Part shown: positions 40,865 through 52,800 of the stretch, piece after piece
Numbering within the stretch: the stretch's first letter is position 1
How the letters are laid out: each line of letters begins with the position of its first letter
Assembly: GCA_008360975.2 (NCBI GenBank)
Contig: CM039211.1
Coordinates: forward strand, 49,536,077 to 49,600,076
From: Lichenostomus cassidix
Taxonomy: Eukaryota; Chordata; Aves; Passeriformes; Meliphagidae
DNA: 64,000 bases
Direction: 5' to 3'
Notes under the pieces: generated by a model
What the model was told of the DNA's origin: nothing
Seen by the model: only the letters and a program-made list of their open reading frames with translations
The model's database searches: none
Made by a program: the position numbers and the translations under genes

Positions 40865-43800
40865 GTACAGCGGGCCGTGTGGCGGGGGTGGGCGCCGGGA
40901 TGTACGGCCGAGGCGCGGGGCTGCCCGCCGGCTGGGGAGGTACCGGAGTACTGCAGGTCCCGGCAGGCCCGGCAGCCGCCGCCAGCCGTGTGCCTGACGG
41001 GAGCTGTAGTTCCTGTGCCATGCCCCTCTGGCGGAGTGTGGTGGCGGGGAACGCCGCGGGCCTCCCGGGGGCCGCGGTTTGCGCTGCGGTGAGCAGGCCG
41101 AGCTGGCGCGGCAGAGGTGCCTCTCGGGGAGTCGACGCTACAGAATCGGAGAAGCAAGCACAAAATGGCCTGGGTTGGAAAGGACCTTAAATATCATCTA
41201 CTTCCAGCCCTCTGCCATGGGGACACCTTCCACCGAACCACGGTGTTCAGGGCCCCATCCAGCCTGGTCCTGAGTATGGCCAGGATACTATATCCACAGC
41301 TCTCCTGAGCAGCCTATTTTGCTGTCTCACCACCCTTGCAGTAAAGATTTTTTTCCTCATACCTTACCTAAACCTTCTCTCTAGTCAAAGCCTCTGACTT
41401 TAATCCAAGGCCATTCCCACTTGCCCTAGCACTACATGCTCTTGTGCATGTCTCGCTTCAGCTCTCTTGAAGGCCCCACTGAAAGGCTGCAATAAGGTCA
41501 CTGAAGCATCATATCCCCTGCTTGCTTCTGTCAGGATATCACATTTGAAAGAAAACCACCAAATAAATACACAGCAGCTTCATAAATGCATATTTATTCT
41601 GGGAGGAGGCCAGCGTTATCCAGACCCTGAGATTCAGAGACAAGGGAATGAAGGCACATGGGAAAGAGGTGTATGGCAGAGGGCTCTCCAGCCTGCGCCC
41701 TGGCTGGCCTCCTGGCCCACTGTGCCAGCAGTGGTGGAGGTTTCGCTTGGGTTGTACCTCTGTTAGACCCGCTGCTCTGAGTGGTGTTCTGTCCACCCCT
41801 TTTGCTGGCCGGCCTTAGAGAGGGGTTGTGGTGTGCCTGAGGCTAAGCAAGTTGTTTGGTTGAGTTCTCTGGTACAGCTTGGACCACCTGCACATGCCAG
41901 CCATCATATCCATCTGCCTCCTTTTCTCTTGGTGTTCCATTCGGCTTGGAACGGCTTCTGTAACACTGTTAAGGTATGAACCTAAGGAAGCAGTGGAATT
42001 CAGCACATTGAATTAAGAAGGGTAAAATTCAGCTGCCCCACACTCTGCTGACACTGTGACCACTGAGTCTCCATGATATGCGGTTCACTAGTCCCACCCC
42101 CGGCGCCAGCATGATTCCTGTCCCAGCTTTGGAGAGGCCCAGGAGAGGAGTGGCCTTTCACTGCTAGACCAGCAGGGGTCTGTGGGAAGGAGATGGTAGT
42201 GTAATACAGGTCAATTTCATGCTGGATAAAATGTATTTGTTTACCCATTGGAACAGTTTCAATTAAATTTAATGTATAGATGTGCCATTTAATGGATCTT
42301 TTTCTTCAGGTTTTATGAAGTGTGTCATTATCCTGCTTCACTTGCATTGAAAACAAGTGTTTTTACTTGCATGGCCAGTTGGATTTTCCTAGGGATATAC
42401 AGAATGAGAATACTTGCTCTGGCCCTTTCATGGTTAGAATAATTCTTTAAGAAGCCAAAACCTTAAAATACTAGACTTTAACAGTGTAAGCTATTACTGT
42501 GACTCTCTGTTACAAAGTCGTTAGTTGCAAATGGAAATTTAATGGACATCTGTTTTTGTGACAGAAAAAACTTGTCAAATAGCTTTTGCATGATGCTTCT
42601 GTTAAGCAGCTTGCAACACAGTACAGTTGAGATCTGGACCCAAAGTTAATTTTGACATTTAGACTCAGTGATTGTCTTACCTCTGATATCTGTACAGCAA
42701 CAGAACTTTACTAGGTCTCTTGAGTGTTACTACAATCCAAATAATAAGCTTGTTGTTTTTTATAAACTAAAAATTTAAGCTTTTCATGTCTTCCTACTGT
42801 ATTTGGAGCTTCCAGAATGATTCATTTTACAGCATTTGTGCAAGGTAAGCACTTTTGGGGTAAGCAAGTTGTGTCACTAGTGAATTGTGGAAAACAAAGA
42901 GAAGACAAGACAAATCCTTATAAAACTATAAAAGGAGGGGGAGGCAATCTTACTCTTGTGCAGAATCCTCTTGTGCCTTGGCTTTGTGGAGAGGAATGTA
43001 GCCTCCAGTTTTTCTTTTGCACATCCAATAACTAGATACTACTTCATCCTTTTACGCATAAGCTCTGGAAAACTGTGACATAGTATTTGTGTTCTTTTGT
43101 CAGTGATGTGAGCAACTATAGTTAGTGCAGTCTGTGTTTTAGTGTCATACTCCCAATGATCTGGCATAATACAGTTGTCAGTAATTCATACATGCAAGGT
43201 TCAGTAGTATTAAACCATACAGTGTAACATAAAACTCAACCCTCCTCTTTTTTTCTTATGGTAGGGAAGCGTTACCTGCTAACAGAAGAAGATATGAAGT
43301 TACCAGAATTTCAGCAAATGAAAGTGGCAATTAGAAATGGAGTTCATGGCAATAAAGGTACAGCATTTATTTCATAGTCATGATTTTAGCATGAGTCCTA
43401 AGAAACACACAGTCACAGTCATAATAATATGATACCAACTAAATTCATTTAAAGAAACAAATGACGTGTTCCTCTTGCAAATTTTTTGTACTTATCGTTA
43501 TTGGAAGATCTGAGGCCTTGTGGAATGAAACAGTATTAGTTATGCTGTGTTGAGAAGCTTTCATCTATGCAGGCTATTTATGTAAGACTTGAAATGTTTG
43601 TGCCCTCACTTTCCCAAATTTGTTAGTCTAGTAGAAAAAACTGTATCAGTCTACAAATCTTGCTTTAACAAAGAAAGATAACACAAAGCTAAATAGTTAC
43701 CTAATTATCCAGAAAAGGCTTTCACAGTAATTCTTTTTTAATTTGCTCTGTAAATTTGTTACTATATTTTTTTAGATTTCTTTTCTTTTGGCTAATGTGA

Positions 43801-46800
43801 GTTCTTAGTTGTGCACACAATTCCAGATGACATATGCTACTCAGAATATGAAAAACAAATCCAAATTAATGTAGGAGCAGGATCTGGAGATTTTTTCTGA
43901 CTTAGTCATGCCTTTGTCATGTCTTGTTTTCTAAGTCTGACATGACTTCATGGGGGCACACTGGCATGCTTGTCTGAGAAGTTTTATGCAGTTTTCTTGG
44001 TGGAAAAACAAGCGTTCTGTTTCATTGAGTCTCCGTGTTTCAGGTACCAAGTATGTAACTGTGGTAATGGAATTGTCTACAGATTGCTTCTGTAATACGT
44101 TCTTTTTCTAGATCCATATTTTAAAAATATTAAAGAAAAATTAAAGAAAAATGGAATAATTCTCAGAAATGAATTAAAAAATTTACTGCATTTATGTCAG
44201 ACTTCGTCGGACGTGGAACTAGCCAGACAAGTTATTTACAGGTATGTTTAACAATCCAGGTAACGCTCTTTTCTGTCTTTATGTTTTTGCTTTTGTTGGA
44301 TTATCCCAGGTTGTATCTGCAGTTGAGGTCTTGCCATAATTCAGTTGCAATATGCATAGTTAATCCCTTAATTTAAGGCCGTATTTTTACTTACTTTGGA
44401 TCTTCCAACCCTTTAGAGACTCTCAGGTCAAAGGAGAGCTAAGCTATGGGAACAAAGTAGTGTCCTACTGTGTGCAGAATGAACGGTGAGCCACATAGAA
44501 AAATCATCCCACAGCTGCAAGGCAGAGGTATTCAGGGACGTATCCAGCCAAGACACACCTCGTTATAAACTCCCCTGGAACCAGCAGTCAATAGCAAGAG
44601 GTTTTGCGAATGAAAACTTTCCCATTGATTACAATATAGGGACTATAAAGGAAAAAGTGAAATGCTTTATCTTTTTGTTGAGGTATTTTAACAGGTACTG
44701 CTGCTAAAATAAACTGCTGCAACTTTCTTTGCTATTGTTCCATGAATAGAGGGTAAAGTAGTTAGGAATTTTCAAGGCTGAGACCAATTCTGTAATTTAT
44801 CCAATGCATATTACTTTACTAGTAATTGAAAAGATTATTTTTTACTAGTTAATTTGTTAGTTTGATCAAAACAATATTTTTTCTTCAAAATTAATTTCCT
44901 GTTATCTATGTATCTTTGGGTGGTGCAGATAGGAAAGTGTGCCTCTGTCATTGCACCTACAGATTTTGCCATCTATTAAAAGCTGTTCCCCCTTGGCAAA
45001 TTCCATGCCCTCTGTGATTAACTTTTTTTGATCTTTCCCACAGATACCATGAACAGAATGGAATCAAAGCCTTACATAATTTTAAATTTGGGCCACTCTT
45101 TATGAGGCTGTGTTATGAGCTAGACCTTGAAAGGCCTGCAGTAGAACTTATCAAAGATCAGGTAATTCCTCTTATATATTGAAAATATTGTCACTATTAT
45201 TAGTCAAATATGGGTAATGGTATGCTACACATGAACCTTGCATGGGTTCATAGACTTGAAGATGTGTTGCAGTAACGAGGATGTCTATTACATTAATGGA
45301 AGTATGCAGATTACATGGCTTTTATTTTAAAATATCAACACTGTAATTAAAAGGAAATTAAATGTTAGTTTGGTAACATTATTTCTGTATGATTGCATCA
45401 TTTGAATAAAAATTGAAGAAAAAGTATTGATGAAAAAATAATTACTTCTATGAACACAGCTAATGCATGTTTTCCTGTATCCAGTGTTGCATTAAATCAT
45501 TCTTGGAAATGAACACTTGTGAGTTTTTCTGTGATAGTCCTCTGAAATCCCTTGGGTTACATGCACCAAAAGATTTATAATGTTGTTCTGTACATTAAAC
45601 TCCCTCTGAACCCCATAGAGGTGGTATGATACTCACCTGCTCAGGAACTTGGCCATTTTAGTCCTGAAGAAACTGAAGGACTTGTTTCTAACATCTCTAA
45701 AATGCTGTGTGTGCTATGATGGCCAGATATGAATCGTGTTCAATGTGTGCAATAATAATGTTGTGACTTCAAATAATCTCTGGTAGCCAGTGAAAAGTCA
45801 TCCCTCTGATATTAATTCATTAAGGCATGAGATAAGTCGAGCCAGAAATGGGAGAAGTCTTGCTACTATTCTTAACTCAAACATGTGTAAGAAAGAGTAC
45901 ATGTAGTTTCTATTTTTGATTTGGGTTTTGTAAATTGAGATCTATATCATTAAGACAGGAACTGCTGTACTTGCAGGACATAGTTACTGGCAGATAGTAC
46001 GGTACAGTAACACTTCTTCAGACTCTGCCGCAGAAACTTAATACCTCTGAGATTTTATTTGTCTATTCCCAGCACAGTGTGGCTGAAGTGAAACATAAAA
46101 TTTAATTCCTCTTTCTCTGCTACTCTTACCATCATCACTCAAGCTCGTGTGCTGATCATTTGATATTGTGATTAGCAGAAAATTTGTTCAATTTCATGAT
46201 GAAATTGATTACCCCAAAGATATTGTTCATCAGCTGCAAGCTGTCAGTGACTTCTGCTTGCATTGACTTAAAGTCATTCCAAAAAAATGATAGTGGGATT
46301 CTCTGAGAAATTTATGTTTCATTTTAGTGAGCTCTTGACTGTACTGAGTCACTGGTATTTTAGAGGTCATTTGACAGAGAGTCAGGGAACCCAGAGAGTT
46401 AAATGTTGAACTTGTAAAGATGAGACTTACTCCAGTAGTATAAACCTTCTAAATGTTGTGCATGGTGAGACTGTTTGCTGTCCTGAATTTTTTTATGCTT
46501 GCTCTATTTCCTCTCCAGAATTTGCACGGCTTTTTCTCAGATAGTACATCATTCCATATTTTGATGACTATGTTGTTTAAAAAGGGCCATTTTGAAAGTA
46601 AGTACTATGTTTGCTAAGGCAAGCTAACTTGGGGGGGATGCTTCTCACTACATTGTGCGTGTATATAAATATATGTATATATATACATATTTGCTGATTG
46701 GCCTTTGTTTTAGATGGCCAAACATCATGTAAGTAACTGTGGATGTGAATGAGTTGCATGGTACTGTATAATAAAAGTGGGAGGGTCTATCTGTTTCATA

Positions 46801-49800
46801 CTTCCCACAGATTTCTTGCCATTCAAGTTGCACAGAACTGTTGTTATCCAAGAGACCTTGTTCCCCAAACCCTCTTCGTTGAAGTGTTAATTTATCTTTG
46901 TTTTGTTGTTTCCCGTAGCATTTTGTTTTGTTTATTCAAAGTCTGGTTTATGTGGCTTTTGGAATAGTAAATTCCTCAACAGTATTTTTTGGCCATTCTG
47001 CATTTGTGTCAGAGCAATGAAGAGTACCTTTTTTCCAAAACCAGACCATATTCTTCTCTTGGTTTGTCTTACTTGTGTCTTCAGAGTGGCTACTATAATG
47101 TATAAATCCAGTGCTTCAAATCAGTTTGGCCCTTTGAAAGGGTAAGGAGAAATCATCTCACCTAACTTAAAAGACTTTATATGAAAAAACCTTGAAGCTT
47201 TTCAAGGAAATCCCTTTATTTGAATTTGTTGAACACATAGTGGTTGGTCACTTGACATTTGGCTAATTTGAGTCCAGCAGATATCTTCAAAGTTGAGACT
47301 GATCCACTGTGAAAAAAACTTAGATCAGCACCTAAATGCAGCATTGTGAAGTGGACCATGTGAGTTAATGAGGAGATGTTACATAGTTTTCCTACAGTGG
47401 TGGAAGCTTTCTGGGCAGTTAGGAAAAATGTGGGTGGCTTTGTCAAGTATATAGAATTTAGTTTTAGATTAATATAATAATAATAATAGAAGAGAAAAGG
47501 CCATGTGCTAGTGTAAACTGAAAACCTGCTTCCTAAGTTTAAAAGAGTTATAACCAACTGACCCTGAATTAAACTTTTTGAATTCTTTTTCAAATAAAAT
47601 ATTTTAGTTTACATTTGTATTTTCAAATCAACTTATTGAACTCATACCATATTGAATTGTTTCTTTTCTTCAGTTCCTAGAGGTGCAGCCTTAAATTTAT
47701 TAAGTGAGTAACACTATATTTTTGATAGGTGCTTTGGAAATTCTGGTCGAAATGAAAAAACAAGGTATACCTTTCAACAAAGAAACCTATCTACTTGCAT
47801 TTGCAATATGCTATAAGCTGGTAAGTACTATGAATGAAAAAGCGTTTGAAATGCCTTCTCTGTCTCTTCCCTTCTTTTTTATTTTAAAATTTCTATATTT
47901 TCTGTGTATTTCGTGTATAGTGCAAGTATTTTAAACATATTTAAGTCCTAAGGTGCTTCCTCATACATTATATGGTGCACATATATAGTTTCCCATACGA
48001 ACTAATGTCATAAAGCAAATCTCTAAAAAGTTGTGTCTTGGTTTGAAAGACAGATGTCTGCCAAGGAAGGTGGAGATCTCCCTTAGAATAGAGACTGTGA
48101 CCCTCCTTCCCTCGGAATTATTATAACTTTGGAATCAAGGGCTTTCAGGCAAAGATATGGGAAAAGGAGTAACAGTTCTTTACTAGTATCTATAACGAGG
48201 CAAACAAGCAACAACCACAGCAGCAACAACAAACAAAACCAGAAACTCAGCGGCAGCTGCGCTGGGCTGCCGGACACCTTCCTTGGTGCAGTTACAGTCA
48301 GCACCAGCAGGGGCGCTGTTGGCTCCCGGCCGGGCAGGGCAGTGCGGTGACTCCGTGCAGCCGCAGGGGGCGCTGTGGCGCGAGCTCAGCTCTGCCTCAG
48401 GGGATAATGGCGGCAGGCTGGGCGGCAGGGCGAGGGGCAGCGAGCTGAGGGCAGCGAGCTGAGGGCAGCGAGCACAGGGCAGCGAGCTCAGGGCAGCGAG
48501 CTAGAACCACAGCACTGCCTCAGCAGGACAAGGGGCAGCGAGCCCAGGGCAGCGAACTAGAACCGCAGCGCCGCCTCAGTAGGATGAGCGGCAGTGAGCT
48601 CAGGGCAGCGAGCTGGAACCACAGCACTGCCTCGGCCGGGTATCCAGCAAAGGTGGCAGAAACTCCGCAGGTGCATTCCGGCAGGCAGAAAGGGGCGCGG
48701 GGCTCCTCTGCAGCAGCTGTGAGTGCAGCTGGGGAGATGCACGCTCTGGGCGGGGAAAAGGGTCAGAATCCTGTGCCTTTTCCCAAGCGAAAGCTCACCC
48801 AGCAAGGAAGAGAAGGCAGCACAGAGCCAGACTTTGTGCGGTCGCAGCGAAAGGAAGCCAGCAGCTTCACTCTTCCCCCTCTGGTGCCCAGCGAGCAAGT
48901 GAAGTTGCAATGGCCAGATGCCTCCTCCCCTCACCATGCCTGGTCAGATGCTTTGTCTATTACAAAAAAGTAAATGGTCCTTGAATACCTGGTCATTGTG
49001 GTTTCCTAGTAACAGAAATGGAGAAAATTTCCCCCCCACCCCCCAACCTTTAACAAGTTGCATGGACATAACCATTAAGAAACAATTTGGTACTGCCTTT
49101 GATTACCTTAGGGTATTCTTTCTCTGTGATCTTTCCATCTCTTCAGACAGTGCTCTGTGATTCAGCCTCAGCATTGGTTTTATATCCTTGTTTCCTTAAC
49201 GCATATACATGATATGTTCTGTTTGCCAGACATCCCACATCCATTTCTCCCCTCCCCCTAGAAGCAGTCTGGAACCATTTTTGTAATTGTACACAAATTT
49301 GACAAGGGATAGAGTTGTCAATGGTAATCTGTTCCCTACATGCCTGATGAAAATGGACAGCTGAGTGTAGAAAAGAAACATAAATGAATGCCTTTAGATA
49401 GACAGGCAGCCCCTTGAGCTTACCTATATTTTTAGCTCACATAAAAAGAGCATGAGCATGGTAAGAAACTAGGATACCTCAGTTCCATGAGGGTTTCCTT
49501 AGAACTGTTTCCCTTTTGTAGCAAAGTGAGATACCAAAACTTTTTTATCTTTCTCTTCCTCTCCAGATTTGAGTTCGTTCTGCAGTTTGAAATTTTAATG
49601 TGAACTCTTCCCAAACTCGTTTTTGTTCTTCCATTTCCTCATCTGTTCTTCCATTTCCTCATCTTTTAGAAAGACACTAGCTGAGGGAAAGATTATACCT
49701 CTAGACTAAACTTCCTCAGGTTTCTCAGTTAAGCATACAATGAAACTGAGTGCATATGTAGTAAAAAGGAGTTAGCCTAAAATTAGCCTAAAATTGTACC

Positions 49801-52800
49801 TCAGCAGTAGTTTACGTGGTATTTCTGAAATTCTGAGTTCTAATGAATTAGGTTGCCTTTAGGTCTGCTGTAGCTTCTTCCCTAAAATCTCTACATGTTT
49901 GTTTAGCATGGCCAGCAGTTAGAAGGCTGGGATCCAAGGCATGTGCTACAGGAAGAAGAGGCTTCTGTTTTCTGCAACTTCTGGTTCTACATACGTTTTC
50001 CATGGAGAATCCGGCCCATTATTACTATTGATAAAAATAGAGGCGAAACAATTCTACACTGATTACACACCTAGTTAGTTTAATAGTCAGAATAAACTTG
50101 TGGGGCTTTTTCACTAAGATAAAGTACAACCAAAGAAGGAATAAGCTGTAGTAACCCTTTATGCTCTAAAGAGGATTAGGTGGAGCTCTTTCAAAAGCTT
50201 AGTCTGTTGATTCATATGTTAGGAGGAGGAGGAGAAAACGAAGCTCAAACATGCCTTTGCTCATGATGCAAGATAAGAAATGTCAGAAAAAGATCTTGAA
50301 ATATATTCAAGATGTGCTCCTCAAGTAATAGAAATAATGGTACTGGTGTAATTAAAAGCACTGCTGCCTTTCTGCTGTTCTTGTTTTCTTTTGAATAATC
50401 TTTCCAAAGACCAGTACAGAAAAACGTACAAGGCTTAAAGCTCAGATTATTTCCAGTGGATAAACAAAGGAATTAATGTTTAATCTTTGTACAGAGGTGT
50501 TTTTGAGGTCAGCTCTAAAACACTTCTGGGATGTTTTAAATCACTGTAAGGCACTGCCATACTGTGAGAAAACAGATGGTCTTTCTTTTAGTGCAGGAAA
50601 GAACTATAGGCCTTTTGACAACAACAAAGTATTTATGTATTAATAATCAATCTTCTAGTGGTCAAAGTGTTTCTAAATTTTCAAAGAACATATTATAAAC
50701 CGTATTTAGCAGGAATGACACTTTGAAACCTAGGAAGAGAAATCAACACAATATATGAGGACTCTTACCCATATTGGTAGTTCCAATTGTTACAAAACCT
50801 TCATGCTGCCAGCTTTTAAGCTTGGCAGATACTATTTTGTTTTTGGTCCAGTCAGTTCCACTCATAATTTCCAGTATGAGCAGCATTGCTTTGGAGAGTT
50901 GATGGTTTAAGATGTAACACACAACTAAACTCTTTGCCTTTTACTATTGACTGTTGAAAATTCCCAACAATAATGGAAGCTTTCTGTATTGGAAAAAAGG
51001 CACATGTCTAAGCTGTTGAATTAGAATATGTACTTTAGAAACATTTTTCAAGAGTTAATCCTTAAGAGAGGCTAAAAATGGCTGAATGTTCAAATTCACA
51101 CATACACAGATTTCTTTAGTGTAGTGGTACTGAATAGTTCAATGCTTAGAAAATGCTGATTTTCAGTAGCTCTCTAATGTGGCTTTTAGAATAAAGTAAG
51201 GACAAAAATTAATCCTCCTTCCTGATTTGGAAAATATTTGAAAGTGAAAGTGAAAAGGAAAATGTGTGTTTGTTTAGGACACTGCCAGGGTTGTTTCATC
51301 TGTTGCAGAAGTCCAGGTAGATGGAGAAAGGTGTATTTGTTATAATAATTGAAGTTATTTTTACCCTCTTGAGACCTCTGTCACTTCAAATATCATATTG
51401 TGGTGTTGTGTTTCTCAAAAAGAGCTTCACAGATTCTGCTTCATTGGGTTCAGATACATACTGCTTTTGTGATTGTAGAGTATGTTGACTTCTGTATACC
51501 TTCTAAATGTGATTGCTATTGCTTACAGTCCTTTCAGGTAACCAGAATAACCAGCACAACTTCCTCTGATATTTCTGTGCAGGGCAATATGGAGTCTTCA
51601 AAAATCTCTGCAAAACTGCTTGAAGAAGCACAGCTAAAAGGTGACACATTACCACTGCGAGCATACTGCTTTGCAATGGCAACTGCTCTCAAGCAGGTAC
51701 AGTGTCTTTTGCTTTCAGTTGTGCCTAGGTCTCTGTAGTTTTGTAGCAGACAGATAGTGAAAGGAAGCAAACATGGAAAAGTATAATTACGTAATAGCTT
51801 CAAGTACTGGAACTCTCAGGCTCCTGATTAGGATTATAGAAAACTCTCACACAAATTGAATATGGGAGTTCTGAAATCTAAACGTGTGTCTTGAGTCTAA
51901 TGCACACATATTTTGTGCTAATGAGTATACCATCTAGAATACTAAAAAATGGTAGAGTTAGGCCAACAGGTTAGATGTCACTGTGAATCGAGTCCTGTGG
52001 ATATTCCTGTTTAGTAATGATTTCATTTAAATAGAATTAAAATGATAATTTAAAATATTTGCGCAGTTGTCTCTTTAAAATGTTTGTCTTGGGAGGCAGA
52101 CTCGAGGGCTTTGATGTGTATTTCCCTACTGGCTGGGAGGTGGACTTTCTCCATATGTTTCTGCCTGGGGAGCTTTTCCTATACCTCATACACCTAAGCA
52201 CTGATATGAACAGGCTCAGTGGCAGCACAGGGTGAAAAATGAAGCAAAAGAATAACAATTAAGAAATTTTAAAGTCTGGAATGATGTTTGTGTTTCCTCT
52301 GCCATTAATTTGTGTATACAGCTTGAGCATGTTCTGAACCTTCTCTGTTTCATGTTTGAGCAGAGGTCAGAGACATTGGAAGGTCTATAGATCTGATCTT
52401 ATTCACAAATTTGAATGAATGGAATAGAATTGTTAAAAGTTTCTTATGCACTCTGTGGTCTTTTTTGCTCTGTCTCTGTGAATGGAGTAACTGAACAATA
52501 GCATCATTGAAATAAATTTATTTGTGTGCACAATGGCACGATAAAATTACTGTTTTTCAAACGGACTAGGGCTCCACATTACATTTAGTTGTTCCTTAAG
52601 CTGAATGATCTTTGACAGTACTTCTTGCTCTAGGTGAGATGTTTCTTGATCCCAAGTAACATTGCTTGGTATAGTAAATGCCAGTGTAACATTAACTGTC
52701 TATGCTCATCAATTGATGACATAGATACAGTACTGTAAATGTGCATGTCCAAAAGGTTAGAAGAGCTGAGCACGATAAATATCCACAGTAATACATACTG

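Larger units (their letters stand above)
40000..41110. promoter_or_regulatory. CpG island containing the shared MRPS27/PTCD2 promoter
   Basis: G+C and CpG density rise sharply from about 40000 and fall at about 41110, in sharp contrast to the AT-rich flanks. The island covers both first coding exons and the starts of both first introns. No TATA box is seen between the genes, as is usual for housekeeping bidirectional promoters. Boundaries are by eye. Confidence 0.88.
40865..43264 (+). other. PTCD2: PTCD2 intron 1
   Basis: Phase 1 intron of 2.4 kb. It holds the right side of the CpG island, the reverse CR1, and a GC-rich but unassigned stretch at about 41.58-42.18 kb. Confidence 0.88.
46598..47728 (+). 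other. PTCD2: PTCD2 intron 5
   Basis: Phase 1 intron of about 1.1 kb with the TA-rich and (TAA)n microsatellites. Confidence 0.9.
48032..48964 (-). mobile_element. Avian endogenous-retrovirus LTR (solo) with target-site duplication
   Basis: The unit runs TGTGTCTTGGTTTGAAAG ... TCTATTACA, with TG/CA ends and 933 bp. It is flanked by AAAAAGT at 48025-48031 and again at 48965-48971, as expected for a target-site duplication. The first 200 bp resemble a remembered avian LTR family (GTCTGCCAAGGAAGG, AATTATTATAACTTTGGAAT, AAAGATATGGGAA). The middle is a GC-rich minisatellite. Sense strand is inferred as minus from A/T-rich poly(A)-like sequence near the left end. No internal viral genes are adjacent, so it is a solo LTR in PTCD2 intron 6. 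Confidence 0.85.
47821..51582 (+). other. PTCD2: PTCD2 intron 6
   Basis: Phase 0 intron of about 3.8 kb, the longest in the gene; a quarter of it is the LTR at 48032-48964. Also holds a C-rich run near 49029 and a 20-bp tandem duplication. Confidence 0.9.

Noticed and set aside
40366..41163. The longest open frame in the window (265 codons, minus strand)
   Set aside because: It is a CpG-island artefact: stop codons are rare in GC-rich DNA, the frame differs from MRPS27 exon 1, and the product is a low-complexity Ala/Pro/Arg/Gly sequence.
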